A DNA stretch of 64,000 bases, from NCBI GenBank assembly GCA_036488085.1, contig DASXHZ010000092.1, positions 29,736-93,735 on the forward strand, given 5' to 3'. Both the position numbers and the translations under genes were made by a program. Origin of the DNA: DASXHZ01 sp036488085 (lineage in GTDB: Bacteria > Acidobacteriota > Thermoanaerobaculia > Gp7-AA8). Below the pieces are notes generated by a model. That model was not told the origin of the DNA. It saw only the letters and a list, made by a program, of their open reading frames with translations, and made no database searches. Positions 1 to 7,765 of the stretch are shown one piece after another. Positions within the stretch are counted from its first letter, which is position 1. Each line of letters opens with the position of its first letter.

Positions 1-1
1 C

Positions 2-1135
2 GAGGACGTGAGGCCGTCCATCTACCGGACGCACGACGGCGGCAGGCATTGGCAGCTCATCGCGAACGGCATTCCGAACGGCAGTTTCGTGAACGCGGTG
101 CGCGAGGATTCGGTGCGCAAGGGACTGTTGTACGCCGGCACGGAGAAGGGGATGTACGTCTCGTTCGACGACGGCGACCACTGGCAGTCGATGCAGCTCA
201 ATCTACCGATCACTTCGATCCGCGACATCGACGTGCACGGCAACGACGTCGTGATCGCGACGCACGGCCGTGCGTTCTGGGTGATTGACGACGTTTCGCC
301 TCTCCGTGTGGCGCCGCCGACCGCGGCGGCGTTCCTCTATCCCCCCGCTACCGCCATCCGCGAGCGCGGCGCCGGCTTCACCGGCTCGCCGATGCCGAAA
401 GACGAGCCGATGGCGTCGAATCCGCCGAGCGGCGCGTACATCGACTACGTCGTTCCCGCCGGCGCGAAGCAGCCGGTGACGATCGAGATTCTCGACCCTC
501 ACAACAATCTGGTCCGCGTCTACAGCAGCGCCGACAAGGTTCCGACGGCGAATCTCGCGAAGCTGACCACGGCGCCGGAGTGGTTCGTCACGCCGTCGGC
601 GGTGTTGGGCGATCCCGGCATGCATCGCTTCGTCTGGCCGCTGCGCTATGCGGCGGTGGCAGGCCGCGGACGGCGTGGCGGCGGCGACGGTGTTTGGGCG
701 CCGCCCGGCAAGTACACGGTGGTGCTGACGGTCGATGGGCAGAAGTTGTCGCAGCCCCTGTCTGTGGTTCCCGACCCGCGGATCAACATTCCGCAGTCGG
801 CGTACGACGAGCAGTTCGCGCTCTCGAGGGAGATCGAGGCGGAGCGCGCGCTGGTGTCGGCCGCGGTGGATGAAGCGAGCGAGATGGCGAAGAAGTCGAA
901 GGACGCGAAGCTCCAGGGAATCGCCGACACGGCGTCCGAGGAGGAGTGGTGGCTTTCGCCGTCGTCGACGAGCTCGTTGCGGTTCATCAACACCGCCCTC
1001 GGCACTCTGCAGAACGTCATCGATAGCGCCGACGCGGCGCCGACCGCCGACGCCCGCGCGAGCTGGGCGAAGCTGAAGCCGGCGGCGGACGCGGTGCTGG
1101 CGAAGTGGAAGGAGTACAAGAGCGCGCATCCGTGA
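2..1135 (+). CDS. VPS10/sortilin-like beta-propeller protein, C-terminal part (5' end outside window)
   Basis: The reading frame is open to the window edge, so only the last 377 residues are seen. The start has BNR/sortilin-type blade motifs (YRTHDGGRHW, YAGTEKGMYVSFDDGDHWQ) and then the segment DVVIATHGRAFWVIDDVSPLR. A near-identical ATHGRGIWIVDDITPLR lies at the same place in the protein at 43044-46232, so the two are paralogues. The rest is a beta-sandwich-like stretch and a charged helical C-terminus. Family members are secreted or periplasmic propeller proteins often named glycosyl hydrolase, but substrate and activity are not established. Its stop overlaps the GTG start of the next gene (GTGA), suggesting cotranscription. 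Family confident, function unknown. Confidence 0.85.
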   Translation, partial: EDVRPSIYRTHDGGRHWQLIANGIPNGSFVNAVREDSVRKGLLYAGTEKGMYVSFDDGDHWQSMQLNLPITSIRDIDVHGNDVVIATHGRAFWVIDDVSPLRVAPPTAAAFLYPPATAIRERGAGFTGSPMPKDEPMASNPPSGAYIDYVVPAGAKQPVTIEILDPHNNLVRVYSSADKVPTANLAKLTTAPEWFVTPSAVLGDPGMHRFVWPLRYAAVAGRGRRGGGDGVWAPPGKYTVVLTVDGQKLSQPLSVVPDPRINIPQSAYDEQFALSREIEAERALVSAAVDEASEMAKKSKDAKLQGIADTASEEEWWLSPSSTSSLRFINTALGTLQNVIDSADAAPTADARASWAKLKPAADAVLAKWKEYKSAHP

Positions 1136-2814
1136 TTGCGAAAGCAGCATTCGCGACATTCGTTCTCGTCACCCTGCTCCTGGCATTCGGCGTGGCCGAT
1201 CCGCCGGAACTGCCGGCGCGGGACGTGATGTTGCGGTCGTTGCCTTCGCGGCCGGCGCGCGATGTGGTCGTCGTCGCAGTCGATGAGAAGTCGCTGAAGG
1301 CGTTCGGCCCGTGGCCGTGGCGCCGCGCGCTCATCGCCGATCTGGTGATGCGGATGCAGGGCGCGCGGGCGATCGTGCTCGATGTGCTGCTGACCGATCC
1401 TCGCGAAGGGGACGAGCAACTCGCCGCCGCCATGCGCCGAGTACCGACCATCGCCGTCTCGGTGCTCGATGATCACGGCGAGTGGCTGTTGCCATCACCT
1501 GCGCTGAGAGATGCCGCGATCGCGGCGCACGGCAACTTCGAGCTCGATCACGACGGCATCCTGCGGCGGTTCGCATCGACGAAACAGAGCAAGGACCGCG
1601 CGCTGACCGCGGTCTCTGTGGAAGCGTCGTCGCTCTTTACCGGCAAACCGATCCCGGTCGGCGTCCCGATCTCGCCTGCGTTCCGGACGCCACCGCGCGA
1701 GATCCCGCAACTCAGCGCAGTCGATCTGCAAGCGAGCGCGATCAAGAACAAGATCGTCTTCTTCGGCCCCACCGCCCTCGCCCTCGGCGACCGCGTGCTG
1801 ACGCCGACCTCCTCGCGCCATCGCCCCGATCCCGGCGTCACGGTGCACGCCGCCGCCACCGAGTCGCTCATTCGCGGCGAGACGATCCGCGCGATCCCTC
1901 CGATCGTTGCCGGTGTCGTTGCCGCGATCCTCGCCGCCACGATCGTTGCGCTGCGCGAGCATCACCGGCGCGCGGCGGAGGTCGCCCTCGCAGTCGCGAT
2001 CATCGGAAGCGCCGCGCTGCTGCTCGACCGTGCGAACCTCGCGATCCCGCTCATCACGCTTCTGCTCACCATCGCGGTCGTCGAGCTGGTCTTCGTCGTC
2101 CAGGAGGTCCGCCTCGGCCGCGCCGTCGCGAAGCGCTTCGCCGAGCACCGCGAGCGCGAGGCGGAGGCGAAACGCCTCCTGGCGCACGAGCTGAAGACGC
2201 CGCTCGCGTCGATGCGCGGCCTCACGCAGCTCCTCGGCGGCTTCGAGCTGAGCGAGAGCGAGAGGCAGCGCGTGACTTCGCTCTTGGAGACGGAGGCGGG
2301 CAAGCTGCAGTCGCTCGTCACCGGTCTGCTCGACCTCGAGCGCCTCGGCCTCCGCGACTTTGGGAGCTCCACCTCCGTCATAGACCTCGGTACGCTGGCG
2401 TCGCGGCGTGTCGAGTTCCTCCGGGCGAGCACGAACCGGCCGCTCGAGGCGATCACCGAGCCGGGAGTCCTCGTCCGCGCCGACTCGACGCTGATCGAGC
2501 GCATCATCGACAATCTCGTGGGAAACGCTTTGAAGTACACGCCACCCTCGGCACCAATTGCAGTGCGCATCCGCGGACACGACGGCGAAGCCGTGCTCGA
2601 AGTCGAGGACCGCGGTCCGGGCATCTCCGCCGCCGAGCGCGCCCGGATCTTCGACCGCTTCTTCCGCGGCGCCACCGCCGCCGGCACGCAAGGCCTCGGT
2701 CTCGGCCTCTCGTTCGTCTCCGAGATCGCGCGATGGCATGGGGGAGGGGTCGAGGTGGATGCGGGCGTGAGCGGCGGGTCGATTTTTCGCGTTCATTTGA
2801 GGAGAGCGGCCTGA
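1132..2814 (+). CDS. CHASE2-domain membrane sensor histidine kinase
   Basis: A 560-aa kinase. An N-terminal hydrophobic segment (about residues 3-22) is followed by a CHASE2 extracytoplasmic sensor (RDVVVVAVDEKSL...GPWPWRR...IVLDVLL), a cluster of membrane helices (about 255-335), then HisKA with HELKTPLASMRG (His near 352) and HATPase_c (DNLVGNALKYTPP, EDRGPGIS, GLGLGLSFV). I chose GTG at 1132, which overlaps the previous stop and directly precedes the hydrophobic segment. A GTG at 1105 would add nine residues. The end overlaps the next gene (TGATG), the NtrC-type regulator that is its likely partner. CHASE2 kinases are often linked to FecR proteins, as here. The ligand is unknown. Confidence 0.93.
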   Translation: MIAKAAFATFVLVTLLLAFGVADPPELPARDVMLRSLPSRPARDVVVVAVDEKSLKAFGPWPWRRALIADLVMRMQGARAIVLDVLLTDPREGDEQLAAAMRRVPTIAVSVLDDHGEWLLPSPALRDAAIAAHGNFELDHDGILRRFASTKQSKDRALTAVSVEASSLFTGKPIPVGVPISPAFRTPPREIPQLSAVDLQASAIKNKIVFFGPTALALGDRVLTPTSSRHRPDPGVTVHAAATESLIRGETIRAIPPIVAGVVAAILAATIVALREHHRRAAEVALAVAIIGSAALLLDRANLAIPLITLLLTIAVVELVFVVQEVRLGRAVAKRFAEHREREAEAKRLLAHELKTPLASMRGLTQLLGGFELSESERQRVTSLLETEAGKLQSLVTGLLDLERLGLRDFGSSTSVIDLGTLASRRVEFLRASTNRPLEAITEPGVLVRADSTLIERIIDNLVGNALKYTPPSAPIAVRIRGHDGEAVLEVEDRGPGISAAERARIFDRFFRGATAAGTQGLGLGLSFVSEIARWHGGGVEVDAGVSGGSIFRVHLRRAA

Positions 2815-4187
2815 TGGCGCGCGTTCTGGTTGTCGACGACGATGAAGGCATCCGCGAGAGCGCGGCGCTCGCGCTGGAGAAGGTCGGGCATCGCGTATTT
2901 CGCGCGAGCGACGCGGAGTCGGCGATGCAACTCCTCCGCGAGCACAAAGTCGACGTCGTGGTAACCGACATCTACATGCCGGGACAGAACGGCATCGCGC
3001 TGCTCCAGGCGGTCGTCGAGCGCCGCGATCCGCCGCGCGTGATCCTGATGACCGGCCGCGGAACAATCGAGACGACCGCGCTGGCGCAAAGAGCCGGCGC
3101 GTTCGACTACCTCGCGAAGCCGTTCGAACTTTCGGAGCTGATCGAGCGCGTTGCCGCAGCGGTGCGGAAGAGCGAGCCGGCCCGGGAGCCGATCGAGCCG
3201 GGGCCGCCGACGCGCATCGTCGGCAGCGACCGCGCGATGGTCGAGATTTACAAAGCCGTCACGCGCGTCGCGTCGCTCAATGTTCCGGTGCTGATCCGTG
3301 GCGAGAGCGGCAGCGGCAAGGAGTTGGTCGCACAGTCGATCCACGACCTCGGCTCGCGCGCCGACGGCCCGTTCATCGCGATCAACTGCGGTGCGATCCC
3401 AGACACGCTGCTCGAAAACGAGCTATTCGGCTCGACGCGCGGCGCGTACACCGACGCGCGGCAGGAGCGGCGTGGCGCGCTCTCACGCGCCGACGACGGG
3501 ACGTTGTTCCTCGACGAGATCGGCGACATATCGGCGGCGTTCCAGGTGAAGCTCCTCCGCTTCCTGCAGGACGGCATGGTGACGCCGCTCGGCTCGGAGA
3601 AGAGCCACCACGTCGACGTCCGCGTCATCGCCGCGACGCATCGCGACGTCAAACAACTCGTGGCCGAGGGACGCTTTCGGGAGGACTTGTACTACCGGCT
3701 CGCCGGATACGAGATTCGTGTTCCGCCGTTGCGCGAGCGGCGCTCCGACATCCCGCTGCTCGTCGATCACTTCCGGCGCAAGGTCGCCGAGGAGATGCAC
3801 CGCGAGCCGATCGCCGGCCCCTCGCGATCGGTGCTCGACGCTTTCGAGGCGCATCGGTGGCGGGGAAACGTTCGCGAGCTCGAGCAAGTCATACGAAGGA
3901 TGGTGATCGACTCGGGTGCGCTCGTGGATGCCGAGGCGGCGAAACAGGTCCTCCGCGAGACCTCTGTCATCCTGAGCCGCGAAGACGGCGAGGGACCCGT
4001 TGCTGAAACGAATGAATCCGTTCCCCTCGGCTCCCTCGACGACGCCGAACGAAAGCACATCGTCGCTGTCCTCCGCGCCACCGCCGGAAATCAAACGCAA
4101 GCGGCATTCATTCTAGGGATCGAGCGGAAGACGCTCGCCCGAAAAATCAAGCGGTACAACATCACGTCTGACGAGGCCCCGTCATGA
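2814..4187 (+). CDS. NtrC-family response regulator with AAA+ domain and degenerate GAFTGA motif
   Basis: A 457-aa regulator: receiver domain (acidic residues at VVDDDE, phospho-acceptor Asp52 in VVTDIYMPG, Lys in YLAKPF), AAA+ domain with Walker A GESGSGKE (about 163-170) and Walker B GTLFLDEIGD, and a C-terminal Fis-type helix-turn-helix (GNQTQAAFILGIERKTLARKIKRY). The loop that normally reads GAFTGA and contacts sigma-54 reads GAYTDA (about 210-215), so sigma-54 activation may be altered. The ATG at 2814 overlaps the kinase stop. A longer frame upstream only shadows the kinase gene. The gene overlaps fecR downstream by ATGA, so kinase, regulator and FecR protein form one operon. Confidence 0.93.
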   Translation: MARVLVVDDDEGIRESAALALEKVGHRVFRASDAESAMQLLREHKVDVVVTDIYMPGQNGIALLQAVVERRDPPRVILMTGRGTIETTALAQRAGAFDYLAKPFELSELIERVAAAVRKSEPAREPIEPGPPTRIVGSDRAMVEIYKAVTRVASLNVPVLIRGESGSGKELVAQSIHDLGSRADGPFIAINCGAIPDTLLENELFGSTRGAYTDARQERRGALSRADDGTLFLDEIGDISAAFQVKLLRFLQDGMVTPLGSEKSHHVDVRVIAATHRDVKQLVAEGRFREDLYYRLAGYEIRVPPLRERRSDIPLLVDHFRRKVAEEMHREPIAGPSRSVLDAFEAHRWRGNVRELEQVIRRMVIDSGALVDAEAAKQVLRETSVILSREDGEGPVAETNESVPLGSLDDAERKHIVAVLRATAGNQTQAAFILGIERKTLARKIKRYNITSDEAPS

Positions 4188-4885
4188 AGATCGTCATCGC
4201 TTCACTCATTGCGCTCACCGCCGTTTCCGCGCTCGCGGAGACGCCGGTCGACTACCGCTTCGATACCGTCAAACGCACCGTGACCGTGACGACGCCGAAG
4301 TCCGAGGTGAAGGCGGAGGCGGGGACGAAAGCGGTGAGCGGCGACAAGGTACACACGGGATGGTTCTCGTACGCGCTGATCGCCAGCAAAGAGCACGGCG
4401 CGAAGTTCGAAATCTTCAGCTCGACCGACGTCGAGCTGGCGGGCAACGAGCCGGGCGTGCTGCTGTCGCTGAACCGCGGAACGATTCACGCGATGTTCGA
4501 CAAGATCCTCGGGAGCGAGCCGCGCGTCGTGAAGACGCCGGGAGCCCTGCTCGCCGTCCGCGGCACGCAGTACAGCGTCGAGGTCAACGAGAAAGGGCAG
4601 ACCACGCTCGGCGTGTTCGAAGGAACGGTCGAGGTGCGCTCGCGGCTGAGGAAGGAACCGACGCTGGTGCACGCCGGCGAGGCGGTCGGCTTCAGCGAGC
4701 ACGCGCCGCCCGCCCCGATGCCGATGCCGCGCAATATGGCCGGCGCTCCCCCCGCCATGCGCGGCGGCCCTCCCGGCGGTCACGGCGACTCTCACGGCGC
4801 CCCACCCCCCGGCAACGGCCACGCTGGCCCGCCTCCCGGCGGTGGCCACGGCGCGCCGCCGCCGCCGCCGGGCGGCCATCATTAG
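4184..4885 (+). CDS. FecR-domain secreted protein with Pro/Gly/His-rich tail
   Basis: A 233-aa protein with signal peptide MKIVIASLIALTAVSALAE and a FecR-like domain (about 25-165) including KTPGALLAVRGTQYSVEV, the typical signature. The last 60 residues are almost only Pro, Gly, His, Ala and Met (PPGGHGDSHGAPPPG), a low-complexity tail that could bind metal or act as a spacer. There is no FecR-type anti-sigma N-terminal region or membrane anchor, so it is probably periplasmic. ATG at 4184 overlaps the regulator stop. Its place behind a CHASE2 kinase suggests it is an output or sensory partner of that system; this is inferred from gene order. Confidence 0.88.
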   Translation: MKIVIASLIALTAVSALAETPVDYRFDTVKRTVTVTTPKSEVKAEAGTKAVSGDKVHTGWFSYALIASKEHGAKFEIFSSTDVELAGNEPGVLLSLNRGTIHAMFDKILGSEPRVVKTPGALLAVRGTQYSVEVNEKGQTTLGVFEGTVEVRSRLRKEPTLVHAGEAVGFSEHAPPAPMPMPRNMAGAPPAMRGGPPGGHGDSHGAPPPGNGHAGPPPGGGHGAPPPPPGGHH

Positions 4886-5063
4886 GGACTGCTTCGTCGG
4901 GAACCGAGTTCCTCTGTACAACCTATTCGACTACCTCGAGGCTGGGGATTCTCTCGACAAGTTCCTAGCGTCCTTTCCTTCCGTCACTCGAGAGCAGGCA
5001 GTTGCCGCTCTAGAACTCGCGAAGGAGGCGGTCGGTGACGTTGCGACATCATTGCGGCGTTGA
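4886..5063 (+). pseudogene. 5'-truncated DUF433 antitoxin-like remnant
   Basis: From just after the FecR stop, one frame reads DCFVGNRVPLYNLFDYLEAG and then DSLDKFLASFPSVTREQAVA, a close match to the core of DUF433 proteins (small winged-helix antitoxin-like, usually CFxGTRVP...SREQA). The first 15-20 residues usual in the family are missing. The only upstream ATG in this frame (4842) lies in the FecR tail in another frame and would encode a run of arginines. No PIN-like partner toxin follows. I read it as a decayed fragment, although translation from within fecR cannot be excluded. Confidence 0.6.
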
Positions 5064-5227
5064 ATCGTATCGGAGTCGGGGAAACGATCGACGTCAAACC
5101 GCGACGTTAGGCCGACCGCGAACGCCCAGCCGAGTCATTCTGTGCCCATCCGCCGCGTCATTCTGACGCGCACGACCGCGCCGCTACCCTCGGCGTCGCT
5201 GGCACCTCGATTGTCTTAGTGCGTGAT

Positions 5228-5297
5228 CCGTTACGCGTTATCCGTTATCGGAGAGCCGATGACGGATAACGGGTGACGGATAACGGATAACGGATAC
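5228..5297. repeat. Heptamer-type inverted repeat (GGATAAC family)
   Basis: The gap before the sigma-factor gene holds CGTTATCCGTTATCGG on the left and repeated GGATAAC units on the right, so the two halves can pair. Related heptamer arrays lie at 38338-38436 and 42038-42176, with a short trace near 19710. The right arm ends 16 bases before the ATG of the sigma gene, next to its Shine-Dalgarno (AAGGAG). Confidence 0.75.
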
Positions 5298-5312
5298 CAA
5301 GGAGCCGAAATC

Positions 5313-5861
5313 ATGAATCGCTCTCTCTTCACCGAAGTGACCGCGGCGGAGGCGTTCCGCAGCGGCGACGTCGCTGGATTCGACTGGCTGGTGGAGCGGT
5401 ACCTCGCGAAGGCGAGCCGTGTTGCGAATGGAATCCTCCGCAGCGGGGAGGATGCCGAGGATCTGGCGCATGAGGCGTTCGTGAAGGCGTGGGATCAGCG
5501 GCAGCGTCTCATTGCGGGACGCGAGTTCGGGCCTTGGCTGATGCGGATCGTGCGCAACCTTGCGCTCGACCTGCTGCGGCATCGGCGCAGCGTGAGGCTC
5601 GAGCCGTTCGCGCTCGAGGCGATGGCGCCGCTCACCGATCGTCCGGACACGCTCGCGCATAGCCGCCTCCTGGGAGGCCGGATTCGCGACGCGTTCGAGC
5701 ACCTGCCGCCGAGGCAGCGCACGGTGGCATCACTCTTTCTCGTTTACGGATTCAGGCACGCGGAGATCGCGCGGATGACGAGCCTTCCGGAGGGGACAGT
5801 GCGTTCGCATCTGTCGGTCGCGCGCAAGCGGCTGCGACGGGAGCTAGCCGACGTGGCGTGA
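5313..5861 (+). CDS. ECF-type RNA polymerase sigma factor
   Basis: A 182-aa sigma-70 family ECF factor. Region 2 covers about residues 20-90 (GFDWLVERYL, DAEDLAHEAFVKAWDQRQRL, FGPWLMRIVRNLALDLLRHRR). Region 4 covers about 125-178 (AFEHLPPRQRTVASLFLVYGFRHAEIA, LPEGTVRSHLSVARKRLRRE). Start ATG at 5313 has AAGGAG at good spacing. No anti-sigma factor is adjacent; the neighbour on the other strand is an XRE regulator whose 3' end overlaps by 18 bases. Regulon unknown. The upstream repeat at 5228-5297 may hold or replace promoter signals. Confidence 0.92.
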   Translation: MNRSLFTEVTAAEAFRSGDVAGFDWLVERYLAKASRVANGILRSGEDAEDLAHEAFVKAWDQRQRLIAGREFGPWLMRIVRNLALDLLRHRRSVRLEPFALEAMAPLTDRPDTLAHSRLLGGRIRDAFEHLPPRQRTVASLFLVYGFRHAEIARMTSLPEGTVRSHLSVARKRLRRELADVA

Positions 5862-6185
5862 CTGTTCGGGAACGGGGGCGGCGGCGTCGAGCGCCGATTC
5901 CAGCTCGTGGAGCACGTCCGCCGGATCGAGGTTCATCGCATTCGCGATCTGGATGAACTCGATGACGTCGAGCCGGCGCGTCCCGTTTTCGACCTTCGAG
6001 AGGTATGACGGCGGGAGGCTGAGGCGTCCTGCGACGTCGAACTGCTTGAGCCCGGCGCGTTCGCGTGCGCGGGCGAGGACGTTGCCCAGGATGCGGAGTT
6101 CGGTCGCGAGTTTGGCCTTCGTGGAAATACGGTCGTGACCGCCTGTGGGGGACGTCATCAACAGAAGAACGCTGCGACTCCCCAT
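5844..6185 (-). CDS. XRE-family helix-turn-helix regulator
   Basis: A small DNA-binding protein (113 aa, or 104 if started at the internal ATG at 6158). The HTH_3/XRE domain spans about residues 30-90: LGNVLARARERAGLKQFDVA, then LSLPPSYLSKVENGTRRLDV and the typical LDPADVLHEL end. No other domain is visible. It converges on the sigma-factor gene with an 18-base overlap. Neither possible start has a strong ribosome site, so the start is uncertain. Target unknown. Confidence 0.85.
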   Translation of the reverse strand: MGSRSVLLLMTSPTGGHDRISTKAKLATELRILGNVLARARERAGLKQFDVAGRLSLPPSYLSKVENGTRRLDVIEFIQIANAMNLDPADVLHELESALDAAAPVPEQSRHVG

Positions 6186-6226
6186 TTCGTTGAATCCACT
6201 CTGCGAGATGATGTCGGCGGTGCACG

Positions 6227-7024
6227 ATGCGACGACTCCTCCTTCTATTCACCGCGGTGTTCCTCGGCTGTCAGACGGCGCCGATGCGTGAGACCGGATT
6301 TCTGGCGCGCTCGCTGACGATCGGCGCGACGTCGTATCCGTATGTCGTCTACGTCCCGCGCGACTACGACGCGGCGCGTGCGTGGCCGGTGATCCTCTTC
6401 CTCCACGGCTCGGGCGAGCGCGGGACGGACGGCTGGCGCGAAACGATCCACGGCGTCGCGAACACGATCCGCTTCGACCCGGCGCGGGTACCGGCGATCG
6501 TGGTCTTCCCGCAGGCGCCGCCTGAGACCCGGTGGCTCGACGAGCCGGCGGACGCCGCGATGCTGGCGCTCGACCACGCGATCGCGGAGTTCCACGGCGA
6601 CGAGTCGCGCGTCTACATCACCGGCCTCTCGATGGGCGGCTACGGGACGCTGCACCTCGCGATGGCGCATCCGAACCGCTTCGCCGCTGCGGTCGTCGTC
6701 TGCGGCGGTTTGCTGCCGCATCCGACCACGACGGCCGTCCAGCAGTCGCCACTGACGACCGGCGGCGACCCATACGCGATCGCCGCGAGCAGGCTCCGCG
6801 AGCTCCCGATGTGGTTCTTCCACGGAAAGGACGACAACGTCATCCCGATCGACGAATCGCGGCACCTGGTCGACGAGCTCCACCATGCTGGCGCGTGCGA
6901 CGTCCACTTCACCGAGTACGAAGGCGTCGGCCACGGCGCCTGGGACCGCGCGTACGGGGAAGCAGCGATGTGGAACTGGTTGTTCGAGCAGAAGCGCGTA
7001 GAATCTTCGACGACGAGCCGATGA
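6227..7024 (+). CDS. Alpha/beta-hydrolase (phospholipase/carboxylesterase type) lipoprotein
   Basis: A 265-aa secreted esterase-like protein. The N-terminus MRRLLLLFTAVFLGCQTAP resembles a lipoprotein signal with Cys at position 15. The fold is shown by LFLHGSGERGTDGW (oxyanion loop), nucleophile elbow GLSMGGYG, acid segment HGKDDNVIP and catalytic His in GHGAWDRAY. This matches the family of predicted peptidases and feruloyl-esterase-like hydrolases. Substrate cannot be told. It is monocistronic or leads the phosphatase gene 200 bases on. That gap (7025-7222) is visibly poorer in G+C than its surroundings and has no recognisable gene. Confidence 0.88.
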   Translation: MRRLLLLFTAVFLGCQTAPMRETGFLARSLTIGATSYPYVVYVPRDYDAARAWPVILFLHGSGERGTDGWRETIHGVANTIRFDPARVPAIVVFPQAPPETRWLDEPADAAMLALDHAIAEFHGDESRVYITGLSMGGYGTLHLAMAHPNRFAAAVVVCGGLLPHPTTTAVQQSPLTTGGDPYAIAASRLRELPMWFFHGKDDNVIPIDESRHLVDELHHAGACDVHFTEYEGVGHGAWDRAYGEAAMWNWLFEQKRVESSTTSR

Positions 7025-7222
7025 CGACCTTTGAGGCAGAGTTGGCTTTTGAGTGGCGTCTTTCACTACAAAAATCTCCGACCTTGTTTCGTCAGGTCCC
7101 GTTCTTCAACTCTCCGTCGGAGCTTCTCGCGAGTTCATTCTCGCAATCGGTTCGCTTGCGAGGGACTTGAGTCCACCCCATCCGGTGACGGCCACGCTGT
7201 CGCTGGGAAACTCAAATCAGAA

Positions 7223-7660
7223 ATGAGCGTGCTCGACCTTACGAAGCTGTATCAGATCGACGATGACGGGCTGCTGTTCATCTCTCCGGTCATCAAGGAC
7301 TGGTCGATTCTCGAGGCGCATGGGATCGACACGGTCATCGACATGGAGGGGGGCCTCGATGAGTGCATCCCGACCGTGCCGGGGCAGTGTCTCTACATCT
7401 ACTTTCCGATTGAAGACGAGGAGTTGCCGAACATGCGGCGGCTGGACGCCGTCGCGACACTTGGTGCCTCGCTCATCGAGGGAGGACACCGAGTGCTGTC
7501 GCACTGCGGGATGGGTTTCAACCGCTCCGCTCTCGTCGCCGGCCGCATTCTCCACCGCCTCGGGATGCCGGGGCCGCAGGTCGTCGAGCGGCTTCGCGAG
7601 CGGCGCGCGGGCTCGCTGTTCAATCAGATCTTCGCATCGCACCTCCTCGAGCTTCCCTAG
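7223..7660 (+). CDS. Dual-specificity / tyrosine phosphatase-like protein
   Basis: A 145-aa protein of the DSP/PTP superfamily. The P-loop HCGMGFNRS gives the C-x5-R signature, with the general-acid loop probably around YFPIEDEELPN. The N-terminal LYQIDDDGLLFISPVIKDW with HGIDTVIDMEG is typical of compact bacterial dual-specificity phosphatases. I start at ATG 7223 (MSVLDLTKL). The frame is open upstream to 7031, but that part is Arg/Ser-rich and looks non-coding. No kinase partner is adjacent. Confidence 0.85.
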   Translation: MSVLDLTKLYQIDDDGLLFISPVIKDWSILEAHGIDTVIDMEGGLDECIPTVPGQCLYIYFPIEDEELPNMRRLDAVATLGASLIEGGHRVLSHCGMGFNRSALVAGRILHRLGMPGPQVVERLRERRAGSLFNQIFASHLLELP

Positions 7661-7669
7661 CGCCTCCTC

Positions 7670-7736
7670 GTGTGGCGCAGGGCTTCCAGCCTGCGCTCGG
7701 GCGGGGCGGGGCGCGGGCTGAAAGCCCACGCCACAC
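7670..7736. repeat. GC-rich intergenic hairpin repeat (GTGTGGCG...CGCCACAC)
   Basis: The outer arms GTGTGGCG and CGCCACAC are exact reverse complements. Inside are CAGGGCTTCCAGCCTGCG and GCGGGCTGAAAGCCC, each self-complementary in part. The nested layout is like other interspersed palindromic elements in this window. It fills most of the gap between the phosphatase and amidase genes and may also serve as a terminator for the former. Confidence 0.65.
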
Positions 7737-7753
7737 GGGAGCGCGGTGCACAG

Positions 7754-7759
7754 TAAGAT
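7754..7759 (+). promoter_or_regulatory. Putative -10 element (TAAGAT) of a leaderless amidase transcript
   Basis: TAAGAT ends six bases before the amidase ATG, and there is no Shine-Dalgarno between them. Transcription would start at or next to the start codon. The same layout is seen at 22504, 25901 and 55666. No good -35 is visible. Confidence 0.45.
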
Positions 7760-7765
7760 CGGGCG

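Noticed and set aside
1482..2813. Long N-terminal extension of the NtrC-type regulator
   Set aside because: It is Arg-rich shadow of the CHASE2 kinase gene; the receiver domain begins at ATG 2814.
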